DNA of 64,000 bases, taken from contig CALUET010000023.1 in the NCBI GenBank assembly GCA_944319745.1, positions 62,001-126,000 on the forward strand. Reading direction: 5' to 3'. The notes below the pieces were generated by a model, which had not been told where the DNA came from, did no database searches, and saw nothing but the letters and a program-made list of their open reading frames with translations. A program made the translations under genes and the position numbers. Numbering within the stretch: the stretch's first letter is position 1; every line of letters starts with the position of its first letter. Source of the DNA: an uncultured Phocaeicola sp. GTDB taxonomy: Bacteria > Bacteroidota > Bacteroidia > Bacteroidales > Bacteroidaceae. Positions 17,725-25,709 of this stretch are shown in pieces.

Positions 17725-19539
17725 TTATTGTTCGTATAGCTTTCTGATGAGGTCGTTCCGTCCCATGCGCCGCAGTTCGTTTATGATGTTCCGGCGTTCT
17801 TCCGGTTTATACCAGAAGAAAAACATGCGTTGTGCCAGCTTGTCTTTCTTGGTTTTTGCCGAGAAAACCGGTTCAAGGGTGTAGGGATGTATGCCGGTGT
17901 ACCACATCTCTGTGGAAACAGTCATAGGCGTGGGGGTAAAATCCTGCACTTGTTCCAGATGAAAGTTCAGTATCTTTGTGATAACGGCCAGCTCTGCCAT
18001 GTCTTCTTCCGTGCATCCGGGATGGCTGCTGATGAAGTAAGGTATGAGTTGTTGGCGCAGGTTTTGTTCCTTATTTAGGCGGTCGAAGATTTGTTTGAAC
18101 TGATAAAATTGTTCAAACGGCGGTTTGCGCATCAGGTAAAGAACCCGTTCGCTTGTATGTTCAGGGGCAACTTTCAGCCGGCCGCTTACGTGTTTTGTAA
18201 TTAGTTCGCGCGTGTATTCGTCTGTACTTTGGTTTATTTTCGGATCTTTACTGCGGTGCAACAGGAGATCATAGCGTACTCCGCTGCCGATGAAACTTTT
18301 CTTTATTCCCGGAAGGGCGTCTACCTGGCGGTAAATATCGAGTAAAGGACGGTGATCCGTATTCAGGTTCGGACAAATTTTGGGGTGGATGCACGAAGGA
18401 CGTTTGCATCGTTTGCATAAATCCTCGTTGTTCCCTTTCATCATGTACATGTTGGCCGACGGACCTCCCAGGTCGCTTAGATAGCCTTTGAAGCCTTCCA
18501 TTTCGGTAATGGCCCTGACCTCTTTCAGAATACTTTCCTTGCTTCTGCTTACAATAAACTTACCTTGGTGGGCAGAGATGGTGCAAAATGCGCAACCTCC
18601 GAAGCATCCTCTGTGGATATTTACCGAGAATTTAATCATTTCGTAGGCAGGAATCCGTTTCCCCTTGTACTTGGGGTGAGGCAAACGCGTATATGGAAGG
18701 TCGAAGGAACGGTCAAGTTCTGCCTGTGTCATGGGGGGATACGGAGGATTCACTACGACGATGTGTTTGTTTACTCTCTGTATGATGCGTGATGCTTCGT
18801 ATTTGTTTGATTCTTCTTCGATGTGCTTGAAGTTGGAAGCCTGTTTTTTCTTGTTCTTTACGCAGTCTTCGTGTGAAGACAATACAAGGTCGTTTTCTTC
18901 GGGTTGAAACGATTCTTCCGGGACAAGCATGGCCGTCTGCGGAATATCCGAAGGGATAACCGGATTGTTTTTTAACCGTTTGCAAAGTTCTATGATGGGT
19001 TTCTCTCCCATGCCATAGACCAGAAGATCGGCACCGGAATCCAAGAGGATAGACGGTCGGACGCGGTCTTCCCAGTAATCATAGTGGGTTAGTCGGCGCA
19101 GGGAAGCTTCTATTCCCCCAAGAACGACGGGAACATCGGGGAAAAGGCTCTTGAGTATTTGGGTATAAACAATGCTTGGATACTCCGGGCGCATGTCGTG
19201 TCTTCCGTCGGGGGTGTAGGCGTCTTCGCTGCGCAACCGTTTGTTTGCCGTGTATTTATTGACCATACTGTCCATGCACCCGGCGGAAACGCCGAAAAAC
19301 AAGCGGGGCCGTCCCAGTTTCTTGAAGTCACGCAGATCGTCACGCCAGTTTGGTTGCGGGATAATGGCGACTTTCAGTCCTTCAGATTCCATGAGGCGTC
19401 CTATCACAGCCGCGCCGAAAGACGGATGATCAACATAAGCATCTCCGCTGAACAAGATGACGTCTAATTCATCCCATCCCCGCATTTCTACTTCTTTCTT
19501 GGTTGTAGGGAGCCAGTCAGTCGGTTTGTATTGTTTCAA
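17725..19539 (-). CDS. YgiQ family radical SAM protein
   Basis: A 604-residue radical SAM protein (UPF0313/YgiQ). The iron-sulfur motif is CFGGCAFCTISAHQG, a CxxxCxxC cluster site in the middle of the protein, preceded by a B12-binding-like N-terminal domain (FGAAVIGRLMESEGLKVAIIPQPNW) and followed by the conserved GPSANMYMMKG, CxRCKRPSCIHP and VAPEHTSERVLYLMRKPP segments. The only start that keeps the family N-terminus is a TTG at 19539; a stop codon lies in frame shortly upstream. The reaction is unknown. Confidence 0.93.
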   Translation of the reverse strand: MKQYKPTDWLPTTKKEVEMRGWDELDVILFSGDAYVDHPSFGAAVIGRLMESEGLKVAIIPQPNWRDDLRDFKKLGRPRLFFGVSAGCMDSMVNKYTANKRLRSEDAYTPDGRHDMRPEYPSIVYTQILKSLFPDVPVVLGGIEASLRRLTHYDYWEDRVRPSILLDSGADLLVYGMGEKPIIELCKRLKNNPVIPSDIPQTAMLVPEESFQPEENDLVLSSHEDCVKNKKKQASNFKHIEEESNKYEASRIIQRVNKHIVVVNPPYPPMTQAELDRSFDLPYTRLPHPKYKGKRIPAYEMIKFSVNIHRGCFGGCAFCTISAHQGKFIVSRSKESILKEVRAITEMEGFKGYLSDLGGPSANMYMMKGNNEDLCKRCKRPSCIHPKICPNLNTDHRPLLDIYRQVDALPGIKKSFIGSGVRYDLLLHRSKDPKINQSTDEYTRELITKHVSGRLKVAPEHTSERVLYLMRKPPFEQFYQFKQIFDRLNKEQNLRQQLIPYFISSHPGCTEEDMAELAVITKILNFHLEQVQDFTPTPMTVSTEMWYTGIHPYTLEPVFSAKTKKDKLAQRMFFFWYKPEERRNIINELRRMGRNDLIRKLYEQ

Positions 19540-19601
19540 ATGTCCTGTCGTTTATGTTGGAATATTACTTCTTTTATGGTAAAACATTTCGTTCTTTCAT
19601 G

Positions 19602-19919
19602 TTAATCTTCCTGAGGAATGTTTCCTTTATCTCGTTCCCATTGGATATATAATAGGATGAGTTGATGCAATCCAAAGGCCTTCATGTTATTATGATAGAT
19701 AACATCGAGGCTGAGGTCGAGCAGGTCTTTGTAATCTCCTTCGGAAGAAGACAGCAAAGAACGAATGTTTAGTTTCAGTTTGTCGAGTACGCTTTCATCG
19801 ATGATGCCGTTGCTGTCGATGAGATGTTGGAACAAAGCATACTTTTCAATGGTTTGCAAGTGCTCCTCCGTTACGTTTATGCTGCGTGTTCCTGAAGGAT
19901 TTGTTTGTATTGTGTACAT
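19602..19919 (-). CDS. Conserved hypothetical protein (105 aa)
   Basis: A small, mostly alpha-helical, soluble protein with no signal peptide or membrane segment. No domain is recognised. The composition (acidic and Leu-rich, with SEGDYKDLLDLSLDVIYHNN in the middle) is that of a real protein, and the reading frame fills the space before ygiQ with a 62-base gap, so it may be cotranscribed with it. Function unknown. Confidence 0.7.
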   Translation of the reverse strand: MYTIQTNPSGTRSINVTEEHLQTIEKYALFQHLIDSNGIIDESVLDKLKLNIRSLLSSSEGDYKDLLDLSLDVIYHNNMKAFGLHQLILLYIQWERDKGNIPQED

Positions 19920-20383
19920 GGCTTTCGTTTTAAAGTTTACGAATACAAAGTTAAAAGATTTTTTGTTACAGCGTAATTTTTACGGTTCTTTATAGCATTT
20001 GTAACGGTAATAAAATTTATGTTCTACGAGATTTTAAGTTAGGTATCGCGTATGTTATAAAGTTTTATAAGTGCATTGAACAGCATGGAATGCTTTCTTG
20101 GTCTGTATGTCGAAGCACGAATGGCGAATGGCGTTGAGACAGATTCGGCAAAGGGTATTTACGCTTGTTGATGATATGGCAGAGGGTATTTGGGGGAAGT
20201 GGGCGGAAGAGATGATAAACTTTCTGGTCGGGGAGGAAATGAGCTGCGGCATTCCGCCGCTTCTGATGCCGCGTGAGAGTTTGCGGAAGCCCTTCCGCAT
20301 TGTAAAATAGTGAAATACGGTTGGCATAAGTTCCGCTGCTCCGTATTCTTTTTTGCCCGTATATTCTTTTACGGGTGAGGATA
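19920..20383. other. 464-base gap with paired hairpins and a weak small ORF
   Basis: No convincing gene. The stretch 20245-20300 holds two adjacent hairpins: GCGGCAT (20246-20252) with ATGCCGC (20266-20272), and TGCGGAAG (20282-20289) with CTTCCGCA (20292-20299) around a 2-base loop. A plus-strand frame from ATG 20107 to 20310 encodes 67 residues (MSKHEWRMALRQIRQ...) and ends just after the second hairpin; it has no recognised domain and no clear promoter. It could be a small gene, a structured RNA or a remnant. A third inverted repeat, CCCGTA/TACGGG, lies just downstream near 20356-20375. Confidence 0.4.
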
Positions 20384-20938
20384 TTAGATTTCGCCCAATG
20401 CGAATCTTTCCGGATGCTTTCCCGTAAATTCCTTAAAATAGTTTTTTATTTCACGCATGTCTTCCTCAATGTCTCCCGAAGGCATCAGGTATTTTTTTGC
20501 ACTGATACACTTTTTTGCATAATCAATACCGATTAAAACAATCGGAATGCCCGCCCCCAAGGCGATATAATAAAAGCCTTTTTTCCATTCGGGATTGGCG
20601 GAACGTGTGCCCTCCGGCGTGATGGCTAAATGAAACTTTTCGCTTTTCTTTATTTTTTGAACGATTTGTTCCACCAGAGAGGTATGCTTGTTTCTGTGTA
20701 CGGGTATGCCTCCCATTTTTCGGAAAATGCACCCCATTGGGAAGAAGAACCATTCTTTTTTCATCATGAAGCCTGATTCTCTTCCAATGGCGCCTATGAA
20801 CAGTTTCCCAATGAACAAGTCCCAGTTTGTAGTATGTGGCGCTGCACAGATGATACATTTATTAAAATCGGGGACGGAAACCTCGGCCTTCCATCCCAAG
20901 ATTTTATAATAAATAAACCGGAAAATAGCTTGTTTCAT
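20384..20938 (-). CDS. 1-acyl-sn-glycerol-3-phosphate acyltransferase family protein
   Basis: A 184-residue PlsC-like acyltransferase, shorter than E. coli PlsC but usual for this Bacteroidota subgroup. The catalytic HxxxxD box is HTTNWD at about residue 35, and the phosphate-binding motif is TPEGTRSANPEWKKGF. The substrate may be lysophosphatidate or another acyl acceptor in the envelope; sequence alone does not decide. It starts three bases from the stop of the next upstream gene, so they are cotranscribed. Confidence 0.88.
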   Translation of the reverse strand: MKQAIFRFIYYKILGWKAEVSVPDFNKCIICAAPHTTNWDLFIGKLFIGAIGRESGFMMKKEWFFFPMGCIFRKMGGIPVHRNKHTSLVEQIVQKIKKSEKFHLAITPEGTRSANPEWKKGFYYIALGAGIPIVLIGIDYAKKCISAKKYLMPSGDIEEDMREIKNYFKEFTGKHPERFALGEI

Positions 20939-20941
20939 TCG

Positions 20942-21214
20942 TTATTTGCTTAATTCCTGCATGTTGGTCATGATTCTTTCCAATCCTTCGCCGACATCTT
21001 CTTTCAGCTTGCGGTAGAATAGTTTGACACTTCCTGGTTCGGTGTGACTGATGCGTCTTATCATTTCATCGCGAAGATCGAATGCTTCAAATATCAGGGC
21101 GGTCATTTTTTCTTCCTTCTCACCCGTTAATTTTTTGGATTTTATAACTCCGTAACCGATAACGTAGTTGGAAAGATATTCTATTTGCTTCTTTAATAGT
21201 CTTCTGCTTGCCAT
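20942..21214 (-). CDS. Conserved hypothetical helical protein (90 aa)
   Basis: A 90-residue charged, helical protein with no signal or membrane segment and no recognised domain. It lies between the DUF1573 gene and the acyltransferase gene, with a three-base gap to the latter, which supports a real cotranscribed gene. The segment FEAFDLRDEMIRRISHTEPGS is the most distinctive. Function unknown. Confidence 0.75.
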   Translation of the reverse strand: MASRRLLKKQIEYLSNYVIGYGVIKSKKLTGEKEEKMTALIFEAFDLRDEMIRRISHTEPGSVKLFYRKLKEDVGEGLERIMTNMQELSK

Positions 21215-21252
21215 AGTTTTTCGTATAAGAAAGTTGTTTTATTTACGATATA

Positions 21253-21666
21253 TTACTCTGTTGTTTGTTCTTTCTCGGGATCGGATGGTGTCATGTCGCC
21301 TTCTATGTACAGGCGGGTGACTTCGTTTTTACTGTTTGTTCTCAGTGAAATAGTTTTCCGAAAGTATCCGGGGAACTTGCCCGTCCCGTCGTATGTTACG
21401 GTTATTTCGCCTGTTTCTCCGGGTTTAATGGGATTTTTTGGATATTTGGGGACGGCACATCCGCAAGAGGCGATGGCCTGATGAATCACCAGCGGGCCGT
21501 CTCCGGTGTTTTTAAACTTAAATTTGCAGGTAACAACCGGGGAGTTGGCAGAAAATGCTCCGAAGTTGTATGTGGTTGTTTCAAATGTAATGTTGGCCGT
21601 TCCGCGTGCATTGGCGAATAATATGCCGGCCAGGATAAAAAATGTTGTAAAAAGAATCTTTTTCAT
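21253..21666 (-). CDS. DUF1573 domain secreted protein
   Basis: A 137-residue exported protein with a signal peptide (ILFTTFFILAGILFANA). The mature part is one Ig-like DUF1573 domain: ITFETTTYNFGAF at the start, the conserved SCGCAVPKYPKNPIKPGE motif with its Cys pair, and VTYDGTGKFPGYFRKTI. Such proteins are common in Bacteroidota envelopes; no function is established. It starts about 100 bases downstream of the rel gene stop. Confidence 0.9.
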   Translation of the reverse strand: MKKILFTTFFILAGILFANARGTANITFETTTYNFGAFSANSPVVTCKFKFKNTGDGPLVIHQAIASCGCAVPKYPKNPIKPGETGEITVTYDGTGKFPGYFRKTISLRTNSKNEVTRLYIEGDMTPSDPEKEQTTE

Positions 21667-21766
21667 TTGTACCCCTTTTTAAATGGTTAAAGGTAATTAT
21701 TTTCTATAAAACGGAGAGCAATTACTTAGGAATATTAACAAAAATAATCATTTCATCCCGTAAACA

Positions 21767-23983
21767 TCACCCTCTGTTTACTTGTTTTACTCCTTTTATC
21801 GTTTTGATTTTTTTTATGAGTGCCTCAAGTTTTGAAGTATCATCCACCATTACGGTCAGCATGCCGGAAAATAATCCGTCATTCGAATCGATGTTTATGG
21901 AACGCAATGAGATGTTGTTCTCCTTATTTATAATTGAAGTAATGTTTGTAATGATACCTATATCGTCATGTCCCACGATGCGCAAAGTGATGGGATACTG
22001 TTTTCCCTGACTTTTCCCGGCCCATTTTGCCCGGACGATGCGGTAAGGGAAGCGGGCTTTTAGTTCTTTTGCGTTCGGACAGTCGTTGCGATGTATCTTT
22101 ATTCCGCCGGATATTGTGACAAAACCAAACACGTCATCACCATAAATCGGGTTACAACAGCGGGCTAAGGAGTAATCGATTCCTTTCAGATTTCGGTCGA
22201 TAATCAGGACATCATCTTTGAATGTGTTCTGAGACTCCGCGGCTTGCTGCATGCTGAAACTCTCCGCACTGCGGTAAACGACGTCTTCTTTTATATCGCT
22301 TTCTTTTTTCTTCATTTCTAAGAACTTGTCGATGACATCGTTTGCATCCGTCGTTCCAGAAGAAATGCTTTGATAAAAGTCGGTAACTGTCTTGAATCCC
22401 GATTTGCGGATAAGGCGCATAAGGATGGATTCATCGTAATCTATTTTCCGGTTTTTGAATTTGCGCTCCAAAGTCTCTTTGGCAAATTGAACCTGTTTTG
22501 CCGCAATTTCTTTTAAAGCCTGCCGGATTTTTGTGCGGGCTTTCGAAGTCGTTGCAAAATTTAACCAGTCTTGTTTCGGGGTTTGAGCGTTTGAGGTAAG
22601 TATTTCTACCTGATCGCCGCTGTTTAAGGTCTGCCGTAACTGAACATTTTTCCCGTTTACAAGAGCTCCTATGCACCGACATCCCAGGTTAGTGTGTATG
22701 GTAAATGCGAAATCGAGTACTGTTGCTCCTTGAGGAAGCTTGTATAAATCTCCTTTAGGGGTGAATACAAAAACTTCATCTTTGTAGAGATCCAGTTTAA
22801 ATTGATCTATTGCTTCCATGTCGCTGTCGGCATTCTCCAAGGTCTCTCTTATGGAGTTTAGCCATTCGTCCAGCCCGCTTTCTCCTTTGATGCCCTTATA
22901 TCTCCAGTGGGCAGCCAGGCCCTTTTCTGCAATTTCATCCATTCTTTCGGTCCGGATCTGCACTTCTACCCATTTCCCTTCCGGCCCCATTACCGTAATG
23001 TGCAGCGACTCGTATCCGTTACTTTTCGGCACGGACAGCCAATCGCGCAGACGTTTTGGGTTGGGGAGGTACATGTCTGTCACAATGGAGTAGGCCTGCC
23101 AGCATTCCTGCTTCTCCTTTTCGAGGGGAGAATCGAGAATGATGCGGATGGCAAACAGGTCGTATACATTTTCGAAAGGGCAGTTTTGTTTCTTCATCTT
23201 CTGATAGATGGAGTGAATGGATTTGGTCCTTCCTTTCATGTGAAACTTTAATCCGGCCTCTTCGAGCTTTTTCTGTATCGGTTGGATGAAGGCCTCTATG
23301 TAACGGTCCCGCGCTGCTTTTGTGGCATTGAGCTTATCTTTGATGTGATAATACACGTCGTGTTGTGTATATTTCAGGGAAAGATCTTCCAACTCCGACT
23401 TTAATTTGTATAAACCGAGCTTGTGTGCAAGCGGAGCATACAGGAATGCTGCTTCATTGGAAACCTGTAAACGTGCCTCTTCGTTGGGACTGTTTTTTAT
23501 TTGTCTCATCAGGTTTACCCTGTCGGCTATCATTATTAGGATAACCCGCATGTCTTCGGCAAAGGAAAGCAACAGGTTGCGGAAATTTTCTGATTCGATG
23601 ATTGAGCTCTTCGAATACAGTTCGTTTATCTTAACAAGCCCGCGAATGATTCCGGCGACGTCTTTCCCGTATTCCTCTTGTATGGATTCTATGGAATAAA
23701 CTCCGTTTTTCACTATCTCGTGCAACATGATACCCAGGATGGAAGCTCGGCGCATCCCCATTTCTTCTGCCATGATGACTGCGGTTTGCATGTCTTTTAT
23801 GATGGGATTCATGCCGAATTCGTTTCGAGAAATTTTCTTTAAGGATATTGCTTGGATGAGATGTTTTTTCAGACGGCTGCAATCGTTGGGGTGTAACGTT
23901 TCGCCGGACAGTTGCAATAGTTTCCTGTATAAAATGAATAATTGCTTGTGTTCTTCAGAAGTAAAAAAGTTGTTATCTTCCAT
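21767..23983 (-). CDS. RelA/SpoT homologue, (p)ppGpp synthetase with degenerate hydrolase domain
   Basis: A 738-residue long Rel protein. Order: HD hydrolase-like domain (about 20-190), synthetase (about 225-360), TGS (about 402-465), helical and CC regions (the RCCNPIYGDDVFGF motif), and a C-terminal ACT domain. The synthetase has KGRTKSIHSIYQKM, YDLFAIRII, PKSNGYESLH and EVQIRTERMDEIAEKGLAAHW, so it should make (p)ppGpp. The hydrolase site is altered: the usual HDxxED reads HEIVKN (88-93), the first metal His is replaced by Met65, and the ADRLHNMR motif reads ADRVNLMR (153-160). The motif before the synthetase G-loop is RLRD, the basic RxKD-like type seen in bifunctional enzymes. Probably synthesis only. 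Confidence 0.93.
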   Translation of the reverse strand: MEDNNFFTSEEHKQLFILYRKLLQLSGETLHPNDCSRLKKHLIQAISLKKISRNEFGMNPIIKDMQTAVIMAEEMGMRRASILGIMLHEIVKNGVYSIESIQEEYGKDVAGIIRGLVKINELYSKSSIIESENFRNLLLSFAEDMRVILIMIADRVNLMRQIKNSPNEEARLQVSNEAAFLYAPLAHKLGLYKLKSELEDLSLKYTQHDVYYHIKDKLNATKAARDRYIEAFIQPIQKKLEEAGLKFHMKGRTKSIHSIYQKMKKQNCPFENVYDLFAIRIILDSPLEKEKQECWQAYSIVTDMYLPNPKRLRDWLSVPKSNGYESLHITVMGPEGKWVEVQIRTERMDEIAEKGLAAHWRYKGIKGESGLDEWLNSIRETLENADSDMEAIDQFKLDLYKDEVFVFTPKGDLYKLPQGATVLDFAFTIHTNLGCRCIGALVNGKNVQLRQTLNSGDQVEILTSNAQTPKQDWLNFATTSKARTKIRQALKEIAAKQVQFAKETLERKFKNRKIDYDESILMRLIRKSGFKTVTDFYQSISSGTTDANDVIDKFLEMKKKESDIKEDVVYRSAESFSMQQAAESQNTFKDDVLIIDRNLKGIDYSLARCCNPIYGDDVFGFVTISGGIKIHRNDCPNAKELKARFPYRIVRAKWAGKSQGKQYPITLRIVGHDDIGIITNITSIINKENNISLRSINIDSNDGLFSGMLTVMVDDTSKLEALIKKIKTIKGVKQVNRG

Positions 23984-24104
23984 TACTGTTTGTATTTACT
24001 TTGAGTGTAAAGATAGTTTTTTCTATAGCTTTAGGATTCACTTATTGTTTTTTTTTAATATTTTTGAGGGGTAACTACAAGATTAACATTAAAATTATTA
24101 TATC

Positions 24105-25625
24105 ATGTTGACACAAGAAGACAAAGACTTATTAGCCCAAAAAGGTATTTCAGAGGAAAAGATACGCGAACAATTGGCTTGTTTTGAGAAAGGTATCCCT
24201 TTTTTGAAGTTGTTTGCAGCGGCATCGGTGGAAAACGGTGGCATCGTTTCCCTCGATAAGGAAGAGCAAGAAAAGTATTCGGCCGCATGGGATGTTTACA
24301 GGGAAGGAGGAAAACGCATTGTAAAATTTGTTCCGGCATCGGGCGCAGCAAGCAGAATGTTCAAGAACTTGTTTGAGTTTTTGAACGGAGATTCTGACAA
24401 ACCCGGTACGGATTTTGAAAAGAAATTCTTTGCCCGTATTCATGATTTTGCCTTTTTTGATGATTTGAATACCGCTTGTTTGAATAATACGGGGAAGACG
24501 GTGGATGAATTGGTTGCAGAAGGACGGTATAAAACGGTGGTTTCGCTTTTGCTGGATGATGCGGGCTTGAATTACGGAACCTTGCCAAAAGGACTGTTAA
24601 AGTTTCATCGTTATGGAGACAGTGCGCGCACACCCGTGGAAGAACATCTGGTGGAAGGTGCACTTTATGCTGCGGGTAAGAATGGAGACGTGCATGTGCA
24701 TTTTACAGTTTCCGCCGAGCATCGGGAACTTTTCCGCAGACTTATTGATGAAAAGATCGAGGCGTATGCTGCAAAATATGGCGTTAAATACGATGTAACA
24801 TTCTCAGAACAGAAGCCAAGCACCGATACGATTGCGGTGGACATGGAGAATAAACCTTTCCGCGATAAAGGAAAACTGCTCTTCCGGCCGGGAGGACATG
24901 GAGCACTGATCGAGAACTTAAACGATATAGATGCCGACATTGTCTTTGTAAAGAATATAGATAATGTGGTGCCCGACCGCTTGAAGGACGATACGGTGGC
25001 CTATAAAAAATTACTTGCCGGTGTGCTGGTTGCATTACAAAGGCAGGCTTTCGACTATTTGAAGCTGTTGGACGGAGGACATTACGGGCACGAACAATTG
25101 GAAGAAATCATTCGTTTTGTGCAACAAAAACTGCATTGTCGGAAGGAGGACATTAAATATCTGGAAGATGCCGAGCTTGTAATTTATTTGCGTGGAAAAC
25201 TTAATCGTCCGATGCGCGTATGCGGTATGGTGAGAAACGTCGGCGAACCGGGAGGAGGTCCCTTCCTTGCATACAATTCGGACGGAACAATTTCATTACA
25301 GATCTTGGAAAGTTCGCAAATCGACATGAAGGATCCGGAGAAAAAAGCCATGTTCGAGAAAGGAACGCACTTTAATCCGGTGGATTTGGTTTGCGCCATA
25401 CGTGATTATAAAGGGGATAAATTTGACTTAACGCGCTATGTAGACAAGGCAACAGGCTTCATCTCTTATAAGTCGAAAGGCGGAAAAGACTTGAAAGCAT
25501 TGGAGCTGCCCGGCTTGTGGAACGGCTCGATGAGCGATTGGAATACCATTTTTGTGGAGGTTCCGCTGAGTACGTTTAATCCGGTGAAGACCGTAAACGA
25601 CTTGTTGCGCGAGCAGCATCAGTGA
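24105..25625 (+). CDS. DUF4301 family protein, nucleotidyltransferase-like
   Basis: A 506-residue cytoplasmic protein of the DUF4301 family, which has no established function. Two segments recall sugar-nucleotide pyrophosphorylases: an early VPASGAASRMFK loop (about residue 76), similar in style to a glycine-rich nucleotide-binding loop, and KPFRDKGKLLFRPGGHGAL followed by IDADIVFVKNIDNV, resembling the UTP/sugar-binding stretch of UDP-sugar pyrophosphorylases. A nucleotidyltransferase fold is therefore inferred. It is monocistronic, divergent from rel, and ends at a strong terminator. Confidence 0.85.
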   Translation: MLTQEDKDLLAQKGISEEKIREQLACFEKGIPFLKLFAAASVENGGIVSLDKEEQEKYSAAWDVYREGGKRIVKFVPASGAASRMFKNLFEFLNGDSDKPGTDFEKKFFARIHDFAFFDDLNTACLNNTGKTVDELVAEGRYKTVVSLLLDDAGLNYGTLPKGLLKFHRYGDSARTPVEEHLVEGALYAAGKNGDVHVHFTVSAEHRELFRRLIDEKIEAYAAKYGVKYDVTFSEQKPSTDTIAVDMENKPFRDKGKLLFRPGGHGALIENLNDIDADIVFVKNIDNVVPDRLKDDTVAYKKLLAGVLVALQRQAFDYLKLLDGGHYGHEQLEEIIRFVQQKLHCRKEDIKYLEDAELVIYLRGKLNRPMRVCGMVRNVGEPGGGPFLAYNSDGTISLQILESSQIDMKDPEKKAMFEKGTHFNPVDLVCAIRDYKGDKFDLTRYVDKATGFISYKSKGGKDLKALELPGLWNGSMSDWNTIFVEVPLSTFNPVKTVNDLLREQHQ

Positions 25626-25649
25626 TAAGTATCTCTTTGATTTATATGA

Positions 25650-25688
25650 AAAATCTCCGGCAGAAAGTTTGTTTACCGGAGATTTTTT
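25650..25688 (+). terminator. Intrinsic terminator after the DUF4301 gene
   Basis: AAAATCTCCGG pairs with CCGGAGATTTT around a 15-base loop and runs into seven T. It lies between convergent genes; the A-run on the left arm lets it also act for the TonB-dependent receptor gene on the other strand. Confidence 0.85.
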
Positions 25689-25709
25689 TATTCTTTTTCT
25701 CGACGAAGG

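Noticed and set aside
20055..20327. Minus-strand frame of 90 codons in the 464-base gap
   Set aside because: Ser/Arg/Thr-rich shadow-like composition, no start context and opposite to the more protein-like plus-strand frame; not supported as a gene.
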